From assembly GCA_010645155.1 (NCBI GenBank), contig CM021316.1:11356163-11420162 (forward strand): DNA of 64,000 nucleotides, in the 5' to 3' direction. The notes under the pieces are model-generated. The model worked only from the letters and a program-made list of their open reading frames with translations, searched no databases and had not been told where the DNA came from. Positions within the stretch are counted from its first letter, which is position 1; every line of letters begins with the position of its first letter. A program made the position numbers and the translations under genes. Positions 10,749-22,300 of the stretch are shown piece by piece. The stretch is from Tigriopus japonicus. Its lineage: Eukaryota; Arthropoda; Copepoda; Harpacticoida; Harpacticidae.

Positions 10749-13700
10749 TTAGTAGTAGTCCCCTAAAAATAATGGAACAATAAGACTTTGACTTCTTAAA
10801 ATAGCATATTCAACATTTTTACCGTCTGATCCAACTGAGCCATAATCTCCGGTTTCAAGTTGAGAAGACGTCCCATAATCACCTGAAAGTACAAATAACA
10901 TATGAAACGGAGATTTTTCTAGAGTTTGTCTTTTCTTCTAAGTTCAATTTTTCGATTTTTTTCTCAACAATGAACAACTTAAATCAACAAAATAGACCTT
11001 TTCAAAAAAAAAAAATAGTGATATTGTCAACAAAAGTGGAATGTGGCATTTTTCAAACCGAAATATGCCAAGTTTAAGGCCTCTATTGAGTAACATTAAA
11101 AAAAACTTATTCTAGAAAAGCCTGAAAGCCTAGATGCTGAAAGTTGTTGAAGGTGTTTAGAGTTTTTTCATGTTTTTTAAAAGCCCAATAAAGCTAAGGT
11201 GCTCTTCTCGTCGAAAAAAGAGTAAAAAAAGATAAGTTACTTCAAAATTGTCCAAAATTACTCCAATCACAATTTTTTCTACGTCGTAATTTTTCGTTTT
11301 ACCTTCTAGCGATGTGTAGTCTCCGGTCTCATAGTCTGTAAGTGAATAAAATATTAATACGCAGGTTGCTTTGTGTTTTAATAGAACCAGGAATGCCAAA
11401 TATCGATAGATTCCATTGCCTTTTTTCATCTCGCCATCTGTTGTATTAATTTTTAGATTTCAATGTCTTACCGGTTTGAATTTGGTCTGGACCAATGACA
11501 GGTTCGACTATTCCAGTGATTGGGTTGATTGGGTTAACAGGAGGAAATAAAGTGACTGGTTCGGGTGCCTCACGACAATTATACATTCGCCTGATTTTCA
11601 AAACGTCATACTTTGTCATTTTTCCTCCTCTGCCCAACCGAGAAGTAGGAACGCCAGGGATCTGTAAAATTTACTCTACATATGGGATAGCTAGAGACAA
11701 AGATAAGTGACATGGAGTATTTAATAAAATCCCATTTTATCCCTGAGACCATTAACTAAGTGGTTAATAATTTAGATTCCAGGGTGCGGAAGAGAATTTT
11801 TCAATTTCTTGCAAATTTAGATAAGGTGTGATGAATCTGAAATAATCATTTAAAGGTTTGGTTTTCGTCTATTTATGTTCTTAGACAAAAGTTTTCGTAA
11901 ATTCAATCATTTTGAAGCAGGAAATAATATGACGCTGTGACCCAGATTTGCTCTGTTAGGGAACTGAACTAAACGAAACTTGGAGAAATCGTGAGATTTG
12001 GTGTTTATTTTGTACGCAAAATCAGAGCAACAAAAAACCCGAAACTTGGGGACAACAGCAGTGACCAGATGGGCCGATTTTAACCACTTTTGGTCTTCAT
12101 CTGGGGTCCTCGGCTTTCATTTATTGGTTGCTTTTATTAAAGCGATATGACGACTCAACCCGTTGATTTTCCTCAAAACCTTCTTGAGTTCATTTCCCGC
12201 GCAAAGTAAATCTGAGTAGTGAGACCCTTTTATTTCCTTCTTTGATATGACTGTATTTACGGGAACGTTTGATTAAAAGCATAATTAAAAGAAAAACGAA
12301 TCTTCAAAATGGTGGTTTTAGATTAATCACCGCTTCATAGGTTTGGTAGGAAATCTAAAATTTGTCGTGCGCAAGTTTCCCTTCTGCACCCTATACATGT
12401 TCAAATGAGTGTGTTTCTTCGTTGTCCGAAAAAAACATGTTTCTTTCATATGGTTCAAATTAATGATGGCATTGTTTACCTTGGAAACAATGGTATCTTT
12501 TCCATTCCTCGAAAATGCCTTGGAAGTGTAATGCATAATGCTCAGTCCATCATATGGAACATTGAAGGTCAAGTCATTGGATCTAAGCCTGAAATTATAT
12601 CGGTTGCTGGGGCTGATATTCTCTGTGACGATGGTCACATATCGATCACGATCCGGACGCGATTGCTCATGATAGAATCCAATGGCATGAATAAATTCGT
12701 GCATAATAGTTCGATCGGAAAAGCATCCTGGACTGATGTTTAAGTTTTGCGACCTGCCTTGACGACCAACAGAGGAAGATCCACATCCACCACGACCTTT
12801 ACGAACATTTACATAGGCTCGATCTGATGAGGAAACCTCTCTGCGAACAGGCAAAAGTAAAATTGTTTGTGCAGATTTTAAGGCCAATATGAAAATTACC
12901 TGATCTTTACACATCCATTCATGATTTGATTGAATCTTCCAATAGAGGCCATGACTTCCCCTCGCTCAGATGAACCTGAAATTACATTATGGAGGATCAT
13001 ACAACCTCACGTTGCCCGATGACTTGGCATACTTAGACTGCTGTCCAAACGAAAGGGAATGATTCCATTGGGCCATCGATATCTTTCTCCGCTTATCCCA
13101 CTTCTAAAATCCTCACCCAAATAATCCGCTTTATATTGTTCTGGAGAGAGTGTCATGTCTCCGATGACGTAATTACCATCTTCGTCTTTTGGAATATCTG
13201 AGTCCGCCTTGTCGGGGTTAACTTCAACTAAAAAATGTGTCATTAGATAGGTGCGTAATTGGAGAAATGTTGGCTTTGAAATTTTTTTAAGGTCAACCTT
13301 GAGGTCGTTGTCTTTAAACCTATACTTCTGGCGACAATAAAGGGTCACTCAATGGAACATGACAAAGGTTGCTTCAAGTGAGCGCTTAAATCGTACCGCT
13401 AGCTGCAAAACAGGGCAGTTGACTGTAGCGATGTGACTTGGGTGCTTGGGCAAGCTTTTTTTCTTGACATCGCACACTGGGGTCGCCAGTTTACCTTCAG
13501 TAAAATGGTATTCCCTTCTGCCTACCTTTCTTCATAAACCGGTTTTTCTTAAAAAAGCACTGAAACGCGCCCCTGACTTTTGTAACTTTGGATCAGGGTT
13601 GCAAATTAACCTCACATTTGTGTTTGCTTGAGTTGGTTAGCAAAGCACAAAATCTCACTTAGGCGAACCTACCTTGCAACCTCCCGTGAAAAAACTTGCC

Positions 13701-14561
13701 CAAGCCCAGATTTCACATCACTAGTTGACTGTGTTGTGTTGCCAGCCCATTTTGGCGAATCCAAGCTAGTTTTTTCCACCATGGCTGGAATTGGTTCAAT
13801 AATACGCAAAGCTTATTTTAACGAAGATCATATGATACATCGCACTAGTCAAAACCGTATAAATTGCTGTGATATTAGTGATTTCGGGGGCTTCATCCTT
13901 CACAACTACTTTACTTCGTGTGCATTCACGTTATTTCAACATAGTGATGGACCTAAAGGGCTCATAACCCAAACCGAAAGTTTCGGCCGAAAGAGGGCTT
14001 AACCGAAACCGAAACTGAAAGCAGCTGACTACAAAATTGTGGAAATTCAAAATCCACCTTAAAAATTAAATTGCTCATGTGTTTGATGTTGGGTAGGGCG
14101 TAGATTTTGAAAAAAATTTTGGACGAAAATTTTTCGATTTTGTTGTCAAACTTCGTCCTTTAGAGTGCATGTCTGTTCTCGGTTTCGGTAGGCATAACAT
14201 TCGGCCGAAAGCGCTTTCGGTCCATCACTACTTGTAAACCATTTATATCACGTGCAGTTGTCGCCTAAAGACGTCCCATATCCAACTCTTAATCTTTTTG
14301 AATCGAAAATAATTCAGAAGGGTACTCACGTCGTCCAGAATCATAGTCATCCAAATCATCGCTTCCAAAGGTGTCGGGATAGTAATCCAAGTCACTTCCG
14401 CTTTGGGGCTCTGGTCAAATTTGAAAGCAATACAGAAATAGCGAGATCATCCAGGCCTTGAAATTTGACTAAATTATTGACTTACCTGGCAATGGATTGG
14501 CTTTGCATTCAATCCCAATAGTAACGAGAAGAGTCAAAGTAAGTGGAACTAGAAATAGCAT
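10749..14561 (-). CDS. Astacin-family zinc metalloprotease A, nine exons, 361 aa
   Basis: Secreted M12A endopeptidase. Exons in transcript order: 14561-14486, 14410-14330, 13227-13033, 12975-12900, 12840-12480, 11661-11472, 11335-11303, 10882-10823, 10762-10749. All borders are GT-AG, and the coding sum is 1086 nt with every phase closing. Exon 1 encodes a signal peptide (MLFLVPLTLTLLVTIGI). Exons 2-3 encode an acidic propeptide, then GERYRWPNGIIPF at the mature start. Exon 5 holds the zinc site HEFIHAIGFYHEQSRPDR (residues 190-207) and the Met-turn SIMHY (243-247); four cysteines are placed as in the family. The tail after YNC (exons 6-9) is a proline-rich stretch and repeated GDY motifs ending in GDYY. 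Catalytic residues look intact, so it should be active. The substrate is unknown. Two MITEs sit in intron 2. Confidence 0.92.
13426..13723. mobile_element. hAT-type MITE, 298 bp, with perfect 8-bp target duplication
   Basis: The element starts TAGCGATGTGACTTGGG and ends, as reverse complement, TAGTGATGTGAAATCTGGG; both arms share CTTGGGCAAG. GTTGACTG flanks it exactly on both sides (13418-13425 and 13724-13731). An 8-bp duplication with TAG-type ends is the hAT signature. It lies in intron 2 of astacin A and encodes nothing. A related copy, in inverse orientation and split by another transposon, is found at 47074-47189 and 51577-51685. Confidence 0.85.
13942..14230. mobile_element. TAGTGATG-ended MITE with TTTCGGCCGAAA motifs, 289 bp
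   Basis: It begins TAGTGATGGACCTAAAGGG and ends CGCTTTCGGTCCATCACTA, an inverted pair with sub-terminal GGTTTCGG and CGGCCGAAAG on both sides. The same family appears at 45036 (one end) and 51800-51818 (the other end), and a decayed copy near 30530-30866. The 8-base flanks do not match here, so the insertion is old or the ends are slightly off. It lies in intron 2 of astacin A. Confidence 0.6.
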
Positions 14562-14582
14562 CACGACAACGAAATCAAACAA

Positions 14583-14620
14583 GAGACTGTATCATCATTT
14601 TCAGCTCTATTAACATATAT
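14583..14620 (-). promoter_or_regulatory. Possible core promoter of astacin A (TATA-like plus initiator-like)
   Basis: On the minus strand ATATATGTTA (plus 14611-14620) lies about 30 bases upstream of ACAGTCTC (plus 14583-14590), which resembles the arthropod initiator TCAGT. The start codon is about 25 bases further on. Spacing is right for a TATA/Inr promoter with a short 5' UTR, but such motifs arise often by chance in AT-rich DNA. Confidence 0.3.
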
Positions 14621-15530
14621 CCTCGTTGGTACTTCAATCAGGTTTGAGTTTTTTCAAGTTTGGCTCCAAATGTTTGCTCAGAATGGTTAGCAAAATCCCA
14701 GAGCCTATTTAATTTTCATGCTAGAATGGCGTCAAGAATTTCGTGGGGACATTCCCACTTTGGTTTTGGTTTGACACGGACAAATGAGAATAATACGTAT
14801 CAATTTTATAACCAACACAAATAGGAAACAATCAAATCTAATTCATCGTGTTGCACATTTCTAATGTGCGCGGGCCTCTCGTCATAGTTCGTATGTGGTA
14901 AACTGGTTTCTTATACTGTGACAGTAAAGTTGTAGCCTCTTTTATTCAAACCTCTGTTAAGCCATTTTTCTGAGCAAGTGGCTTTAAAAAACAAGGTGAA
15001 TCGATGTCCAGAATATATCTTGTATGTACTGATGGAAAAAACCAATCTTTCAATCTTTCTCACGCGAGGTTGCTAGCTTTAGGTTTGCCAACACCCCTCA
15101 CATAGTACATCTTGCAAAATCAAGAAGCAAGTTCCTTCTACATAGCGCCCCTGAGCAAAAGACGAATAAAGCAAGGGGTGCCACTTGCGCTCACTTTCAG
15201 AAGAAAGCCTTTTTCCTCATGGAATTCAACCGACAAATGATAGACGCTGAAGGCTAATTGGCAGACCTAGTTGGGCAACCTATCGTGAATATGATTGAAG
15301 ATTGGATTGTTTCCATGACTACTTGTATGCACGTTTCATGATGTTTTTTTGGACAAAATGTTTGCTTATGTTTTCCTTTGCTTTGTTTCGGAACAAAACA
15401 AAAAGGGGGGAGCAAGAGAAGGGAAGAACGTATAATTTTTCAGTTCCACTTCAGTATTTGCCGAAATCCTGCTTATTTTTTTTCTTTCCAGTTGTAAAAT
15501 ATATTTGAAAAAAAAATGTTATACATTTTA
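14621..15530. other. Upstream flank of astacin A, nothing further recognised
   Basis: This region lies between the astacin promoter area and a SINE. Short open frames (for example 15302-15508) have no motif or splice support. Confidence 0.35.
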
Positions 15531-15779
15531 GGGAGGAGACGTGGCGTCGTGGTTAGCACAGTTTCCTATAGTGAGAGAGGTCCCAGGTTCGATTCTCCTC
15601 CCCGACCTTTCTCGAGGAAACTTTTAGACGCTAATTCACACCCACAGACGGAGAACCATTCTGATACCGGACATGAGATTGCCTATCGGAACTACTTTAG
15701 ACGATGTGATGGCTGGCTTCGCTGGCCGGGCGAGGCTCAACCCTCCGACCCTAGCACCAATACTCCAAAAAAAAAAAAA
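15531..15779 (+). mobile_element. tRNA-derived SINE with A tail
   Basis: The 5' part is tRNA-like. GGGAGGA (15531-15537) can pair with TCCTCCC (15596-15602) as an acceptor stem. GTGGCGTCGTGGTTAGCA (from 15541) fits a polymerase III A box/D arm and GGTTCGATTCT (15586-15596) fits a B box/T loop. The T stem is not properly paired, so this is not a working tRNA gene. About 165 bases of unrelated body follow, ending in a run of 13 A (15767-15779). Flanking target duplications are not evident. A promoter for polymerase III is inferred from the boxes. Confidence 0.7.
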
Positions 15780-17051
15780 TACAAATTCAAGTTCGGGTTA
15801 ACATTGCCCACCTTTGAAGAAATATTTTTGTTCGCATCAAATATAACAGAAACATCTCTTAAGTGGAATGATAAAAAATGATATAGTGCCTAACGACGTA
15901 ACATTAGGATCACTTTTGGGAATTACTATTGTCAAAACGCTTACAGTAGGTGGAAACCTCATGTGAAGAATCTAGATCAGAAGTGAAGAAACGCATTGGA
16001 ATCATGGGGAGACTTTCCAGTCAACTTCTGTGCGATGTTGTCAGTCGTAAGGTCCAAACAGTGCCATAGTAACGTGAAAACGTAGCTATGGCCATCGGCC
16101 ATCCGCTCAGGACTGGCTCTCAGAATGGGGACTCTAATCAAAGGTGACTCTATCGCCTCCATCGGCTGGCCATGAAGACGGCTCAACAAATTCCAAAAAA
16201 ATCACACCCTCCAGATGTGGAACTCTACGAGAAGACAACCATGGCGAGGTCTGCACTCCTTTTTGAGTTCAAGAGTTGCAGAGAGTACCTAAGATATAGA
16301 AGAACCGTAAGAAACATCCACTCACGGCAAAAATAATAAAAGAGCATCAGAACAACCGAAAAACTAGACAGAAAAACAGAAGGATGTTCCTTCTCACCAA
16401 AAACAATCCATGGGTCATTCGTGTCAAGTTTGGTAGAGGATAATTACTGGGCTGTTGAAATCCGGTAAATGAGCATATTAAAAAATGACCAGATGGAAGT
16501 GAAAAAAGAGGTCAAAAATGCCCAAAAATCTGCAATAAACTAGCCAAATATGCAAGAAAATAGCTATATTCTCAATAAAAAGGAGAGCCTATTGCCATTG
16601 GATCATGAGTGCCCAAACCCACGCCTTAAGTGTTTCGTATTTCGGTGTGCAAAGTGCAAAGGTGTTTCCTTATCGGTTCAATTTAACTCATTGGGAGACA
16701 ATTTTTTTTCTAACTTATTTCACGGGTTTGTAACCGATACAAGGGAATGAATTCCCTTTAAGTCAATAGAGTCATTTTGAGTCAACGCAATAAAATATTT
16801 GGTCGGATAACTTGTTCGAATTTGCCGCTCTGAGGCAACCTTGAACATAAGGTTGGTCAGGAATGGTTAACAGAAAACGATCTAATTCTCGTTTAAAACT
16901 TGACAAGGGAGTATTGAGTCCTTTAACAAGCAGCTGACTGGGAGGTCACCTTAGTAATACAGCTCCAAAAATTGCACCCTACCACAAACTTTTGATATAT
17001 TTTCGAACTTCTCAATGTTTATTGGACACGTAAGAACAAAAATGTTCTGTC
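15780..17051. other. Intergenic DNA, nothing firmly recognised
   Basis: Open frames at 15977-16189 (minus) and 16550-16750 (plus) are short and unsupported. The second contains ECPNPRLKCFVFRCAKCKG, with cysteine pairs that may come from decayed transposon coding sequence, but I cannot place it. Confidence 0.3.
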
Positions 17052-17390
17052 TTAAAGCTTAAAGGTTGCACGTGTTTTCCATTCACTGGTTGCGCTTAAA
17101 CGACTCTTAGGTCGGAGAGAACTTGGTAACAAATTGTACAGGATCGTCCCTTTGTTTAAAATGGAGGATGATTTTAGATTTTTTGCAAGTTTCTTCTCAC
17201 CTGGATAGAATTTGAACCTAACTTCACACGTGATGCCTCTTCTTTCGCTGACATTATAATTTAACCCTGGATTGGGACACAAGACATAAATGCATTTAAA
17301 GACATAAAGTATCTGGTACCGCTCGTACCTTTGCTGGACACTGTGTAGCCCAAGGGACCGAAGCCTTTCCCAAAAACCCAGTTCTTTCAT
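17052..17390 (-). pseudogene. C-terminal fragment of a non-LTR retrotransposon pol protein
   Basis: The 112-codon frame has the pattern seen after the reverse transcriptase in many animal non-LTR elements: ERLRSLGLHSVQQRYERYQI, a long linker, then LNKGTILYNLLPSSLRP and a final short helix. The RT catalytic core is absent, so this is a 5'-truncated remnant. A shorter fragment of the same type is at 29386-29619 (minus). Assignment to a clade is not possible from this piece. Confidence 0.6.
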
Positions 17391-18037
17391 CCCAGAAATT
17401 GATCGTGTGAAACTCCTTTGTACCCCTCGATTTTACTCATCATTCATTGTAATAAAAACCATTTATGTTGCTCAATGGTTAACACGCCTTGTAAAAGAGG
17501 AAGAAAAGGAAGAACATTGACTTTTTCCTGTTTGAATCACTATTGAAAACATTACATTTAACACATGCGAAGAAACAAACGGTTTGTGATCGCGTTGTAA
17601 CTTTATGTAAATAGTGGATAGAGCTCTGGTTTAAAACCTAATTTTAAGAAAGGGAATGGGAGAGATCCCAAATAACAAAGCAATGTAATTGTGTACCAAA
17701 TAAAAAAAGTAAAAAAAGCGGAAAGACAATTAAATAGGTGTAGATTGTTTATTATCCCGGGAAAACAGGGCTGGCAATAGTGACACCCTTGGTACGTTGG
17801 TAAATGTCAAAAGGACTCTAAAATCATGAAAACCTTTCAAAGCGTCAATTCTAAGTTAATACTTAATATTGATTAGTATGGAATAATTACTTTAGACCAA
17901 AAATCCTTTCAACAACGTTAATGATTGTTGAGGAACTAATGGGGGAAAAATTATATAAATTGCCCCAGTTTATGGAGTTGTTCCACGTCCCAAAGCAGCG
18001 CGCTTAAAATCCTTTGTTGACAACAAAGCCTTGCAGG
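17391..18037. other. Intergenic DNA, nothing recognised
   Basis: AT-rich sequence between a retrotransposon fragment and the hAT element. 18011-18030 and 19143-19163 were contiguous before the hAT insertion and form an imperfect palindrome around CTTGCAGG. Confidence 0.4.
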
Positions 18038-19134
18038 CAGGGTGGGCATTTGATTTTTGGACATTTTGTCCACCCCTGTCCAAAAGGTGTCCAAAAGTGT
18101 CCAAAAATAAGGCTGTCCAAAAATAGGAGTGTCCAAAAGTGTCCAAAAATAAGGCTGTCCAAAAATAGGAGTGTCCAAAAGTGTCCAAAAATAGTAATTC
18201 GAAAAATAATGGTTAAAAACATTTTTAGAATAACATTCTACAAACTTTCTCTCCAAAATAAACGTCACTTGACGAAATCTAAGCAAGAATAAGTCAATTC
18301 AGCATAAGAAACTTACACTTAATACATTAAATGAGCCAATGACTTGAAGGCCAAACTGGACATTTGAACTTTCCACTCTTTTCATTTGACCACCGAGCAT
18401 CGTCCAAAATGTGGGAAAGAATGATCGACTGAAGGAATGAACGAACAAACGAATGTGAGACTGGGACTACTAATAACACGCTCACACCACACTTCATGTT
18501 AAACATAGTATGCGGGTACATTTTAAAACTAATTGTGTCTTGATTTGTGACAAGGGAAGGTTACTTAGTATTTTGATTTATATTCCGAAGTTTATCATTG
18601 TTGCAAGTGTTTCCCATCCAAGAGGCAAGAAGTCTTTTGACCTGACTGTCCAAAAAATGTTAACTATAATAAAGCACACTCAAACTGATATCAGATTGCA
18701 ATGTGGGTATTATAATGCTTTTGCCAAAGAATTAAAGCAGTGTTGTTTTACTATTAAAAAAGACAAGACTCTTGTTTACAGATGAGGAAATAAAATGTAA
18801 ATCTTGAAACATTTTGAACAGTTACACACATTTTACCAAATTGTATAAACAAAACATTTATTTTTTAACAAGTTATTTGCAAGTTATCATGGCAAAGTTT
18901 ATTTCTCCAAGTAATGTTCCCATTAATAGAACTATTTTTGTTTAAGTACATAACCATGCATTCTTTAGAATTCAATTACTTATGTAGTGTAGCTGGTTTT
19001 CCGTCTGATTTGTACAACTTTCTTTTACGTTTGTTGGACTTTTGGACACTTATGGACACCCTCTGGGGATTTTTGGACACTTTTGGACACTAGGGTGTCC
19101 AAAATGCTCTCGATGTCGAAAAATGCCCACCCTG
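18038..19134. mobile_element. Non-autonomous hAT element, 1097 bp, perfect 8-bp target duplication
   Basis: The termini are CAGGGTGGGCATTT and its reverse complement. CTTGCAGG occurs directly on both sides (18030-18037 and 19135-19142). CAGGG ends plus an 8-bp duplication are diagnostic of hAT. Both sub-terminal regions are full of TGTCCAAAA or its complement TTTTGGACA, probably transposase-binding sites. A 42-bp unit is tandemly repeated about 2.5 times at 18087-18194. No transposase frame is present, so movement needed a helper element. Confidence 0.88.
18087..18194. repeat. 42-bp tandem repeat rich in GTGTCCAAAA
   Basis: The unit begins GTGTCCAAAAGTGTCC and contains AATAAGGCTGTCC; two units and a half follow one another with no visible changes. 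It lies just inside the left end of the hAT element. The three minus-strand open frames here simply translate the repeat (FLDSLIFGH and the like) and are not genes. Confidence 0.85.
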
Positions 19135-19267
19135 CTTGCAGGGTCAACGTTGTCAAAGGACCATTTGAAACTCTCCATTTTTCAATTTCCTGCGTCTACC
19201 TTAAACTTCTACTTCTCTCAACGCTATTCTTAATTTAAACAAAATTCGAATGAAACTAAAAACGTTA

Positions 19268-19273
19268 TTTATT
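19268..19273 (-). terminator. Poly(A) signal of the second astacin gene
   Basis: TTTATT on the plus strand is AATAAA on the minus strand, about 39 bases after the stop codon of astacin B. Confidence 0.5.
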
Positions 19274-19311
19274 TCACGGTTGATGATTTAATTTGCACGT
19301 GCAATTAATGA

Positions 19312-22300
19312 TCACTTTGAATAGTCATATTCATCTTCCTTGTTGGATTGTGAATCCTCGTCTGAAAAAAATGGACAAGTCATTATTAAGCGATTTAAAT
19401 CATGACGTGCATTACTTTAGAAGTATCGGTTATGTCATTGGTTAGAACTAAAGCCTTCTAGTTTAAGCCTCTTTATCTAGAATGCACATTTAAGTCCCGA
19501 AGGTACATTTTAAACACAACCTACTTTCTAGCTAAAAAAGACTAAGATTATATCACGTATTGTTAGTTATTCAGCAATTAGTTTAGTCACTTAGTTTAAA
19601 TATCATTAGTAGGGACGGGCAAAAAGTGTAAAAATATTTTTGGTAACATAAACACATTTATTTGCCGTTTTGCACTTTTCGCCTTTATTTGCACGATTTT
19701 TTTACGAATTCGGCCTAAAATGAACAAATTGTTGCGAGTTTGCTATTTCTTCTTTGCAAATGTTTACTTTTGGAAGATTTTTTTTTTCAAATTTGAAAGC
19801 TAAATCTGATTTAACGGCTCCCAGCAAAGTCTAGCATAGCATTGATTACTACTACTTCAACATCTAAATTTTGCTCTTCAAGATTGAAAAATAACAAGCA
19901 GATGACAAGAGAGTATCTGAAGCTTTTTGTTTCAGAAATTTCAGGTTTTTGCGATTTTTTCAATTTTACTTGCGCTTTTTTGGTTTTTATTTGCGCTTTT
20001 GACCTTTTTCTGCATTTTATTTTGCGATTTTGGGCTGATTTTTGTGCAACTTTTGGTCACCAAAAGCTTCTTTTTATTTGCACTTTTTGTCCGTCCCCAA
20101 TTATTACACTTAAAGAGAAATTAGTTCTTGTTGTGTTTGAAGAAAAATGTAATTAAAAGTATTTCAATTACTTGCTGGAAGCAATTGCAATTGTAAATAA
20201 TTAAATTCAAAAATAGAGTAGTTGCAACTGATTACATTTTGAAAGTAATTGGCACAGGTTTATAACATCCCAAATATAACCATTAAAGGAGGGCGTGAAA
20301 ACATTTTTTGTTTTGTTTTGGGGTATGAGACCCAGCCTTTTTCAGTGTAAGGTTTGCGCTGATATCTGACGAATGCAATCGTCAACTTACTTTACTCCTT
20401 GAAACTTCTGATGGATTTCAAGTTCTTATTTTGCCATACTTTTGCCATTTTGGTCCTTAAGGGTCCAAAAGCTCTCCAATACGAGACTTCTCAAAGGTAA
20501 GATACCAAATCTCCAAGCAAAATGTGGCAGCACTGCCAACTCGAAATCCATTTTAAAACCACCGATTGAAATCGAAAATCGAAATAGAGGTTGTGAATAA
20601 TTGTTTGTTGTCCCCCTCTATTCCCGCCCCACCAGCCTGTTGCGTAGACATCGCTGAAGGCCAGCCAGCATTGTCCATGCACTCGGGAAGAAACAAAACT
20701 CAACATAATTTTAACTATTTTGCAATATGTGTGATATTGTACTGATTATTAAACATCATAATTGTTTACCGATATCAAAAAGGACATTGGTTGGTGACAT
20801 TGTTGGCAAATTTACTTGAAATATTAGGTAATTTGTCTCTTCCTATGTGTCTGGACAGTGCTGGCTGGCCTACAGCGTGTCTACGCGGCAGGTCTTGGCA
20901 GCGTCCATAGCGAAACACAACAATCAATTCTTCACAACCTCTATCGATGTGATTCGAGTGTTGCCATTTGGTCTTTGTTCGGGTCTTTGGTCAAAAAGTT
21001 CATTAGAACCCGCCTTTTTAATAGCAATTAAACTTCGAGTCAAAGGTGGTAACACTCCCAACTCGAAACCCATCACTACTTGAAACGATGAAAGAAACCG
21101 AGAAAATAAAATTTCCGCCCTTTAAAATAGTCTGTTCTCTTAAACTCACCTCCATAATACTCTATTCCTCCAAAGGTTCCATCACCATAACCTGTTCAGA
21201 TCTTGTATCATTATTGGATTTAGGTATGGCCAGTTGCTAATCAACTTACCATCGTAATCATAAGAACCATCATTGGAACATTTGTACATGGAACGAATCT
21301 TCGCAATATCAAAAAAGGTAGGTCTGACACCTGTTGCAAATCGGGATCCAGGAATTCCAGGGATCTAAATCCAAGCAAAAATATCAAGGCTGATCTAGGA
21401 AATTAGCTTTGAAGAATACCTACTTTTGAGATAATCGTTGGCTTTTTGTTTTTGGAAAAAGCATCCTCGGGGTAGTGCATAATGCTCAAACCGTCATAAG
21501 GAACTCCAAAAGTTAAAGAGCTTGGGATTTTATCAAAATTGTGTTTGTAGGGATCCACGACATTTTCCAAAACGATCGTCACGTAATTATCTCGATCTGG
21601 TCGACTATGCTCATGGAAGAATCCCATAGCATGGATGATCTCATGTGCAACTGTTCGGCCTTGGAAGCAATTTGCCGCTATGAGCAAATCTTGTCCTCCG
21701 CCAGCTTTTCCCACCAATGATTGACCACAAATTGAGCTACTCGTAGTTAATTTTACCAACAAGAAGTTTAAATCGGTCTCAGTCGCTGGTCTGAAGAAGT
21801 CAAGAGATGGAAAAAAAATGTTAAAATGCATTTCCTTAAGAAGCTTTTTGCCGAACTTTGGCATCACACGGTGTGTTTTTGAGCTCAAGAGGTCATTTTT
21901 TAAATTCAAAAAACTTTTGAGACAACGTTTGAGATGTGAATGCAATGCAAAACATTTATTTGAATTCGATTAAATAGGTCACGGGCAAAAACATTATTAT
22001 GTTACTTAAAACGCACTTAAAAATAAAGATTTGGAAATTTACTTTGACTAAAGTCTTAGATGTACTAAGAGCAGTGTTGTTCTCAAATATTTTAGAAATT
22101 TATTAGCGGATCTATTTTCAACGGCTTTTTTGATCGGCATTCTTAAAAGACCAAACAAGAGGGTCATTACATCAATTTAGACAAACGGCAAAGTAGATTT
22201 CCACAATATTTTAGGTAGACAAACTCATAAGTAGGGACGGGCAAATATGGTAAAAAGATTTTTGGTAACATAAACCCATTTTTCCGCACTTTTGCACTTT

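Noticed and set aside
13942..14230. Exact 8-bp target duplication for the TTTCGGCCGAAA MITE
   Set aside because: Flanks TTTCAACA and CTTGTAAA do not match, so a duplication cannot be claimed although the inverted ends are clear.
15531..15602. Functional tRNA gene
   Set aside because: Acceptor pairing and A/B boxes are present, but the T stem overlaps the acceptor and does not pair, and an A-tailed body follows; it is a SINE head.
17951..18292. Several overlapping open frames with repeated phenylalanine, tryptophan and leucine blocks
   Set aside because: They translate the 42-bp tandem repeat and TGTCCAAAA motifs inside the hAT element in different frames; repeat translation, not protein.
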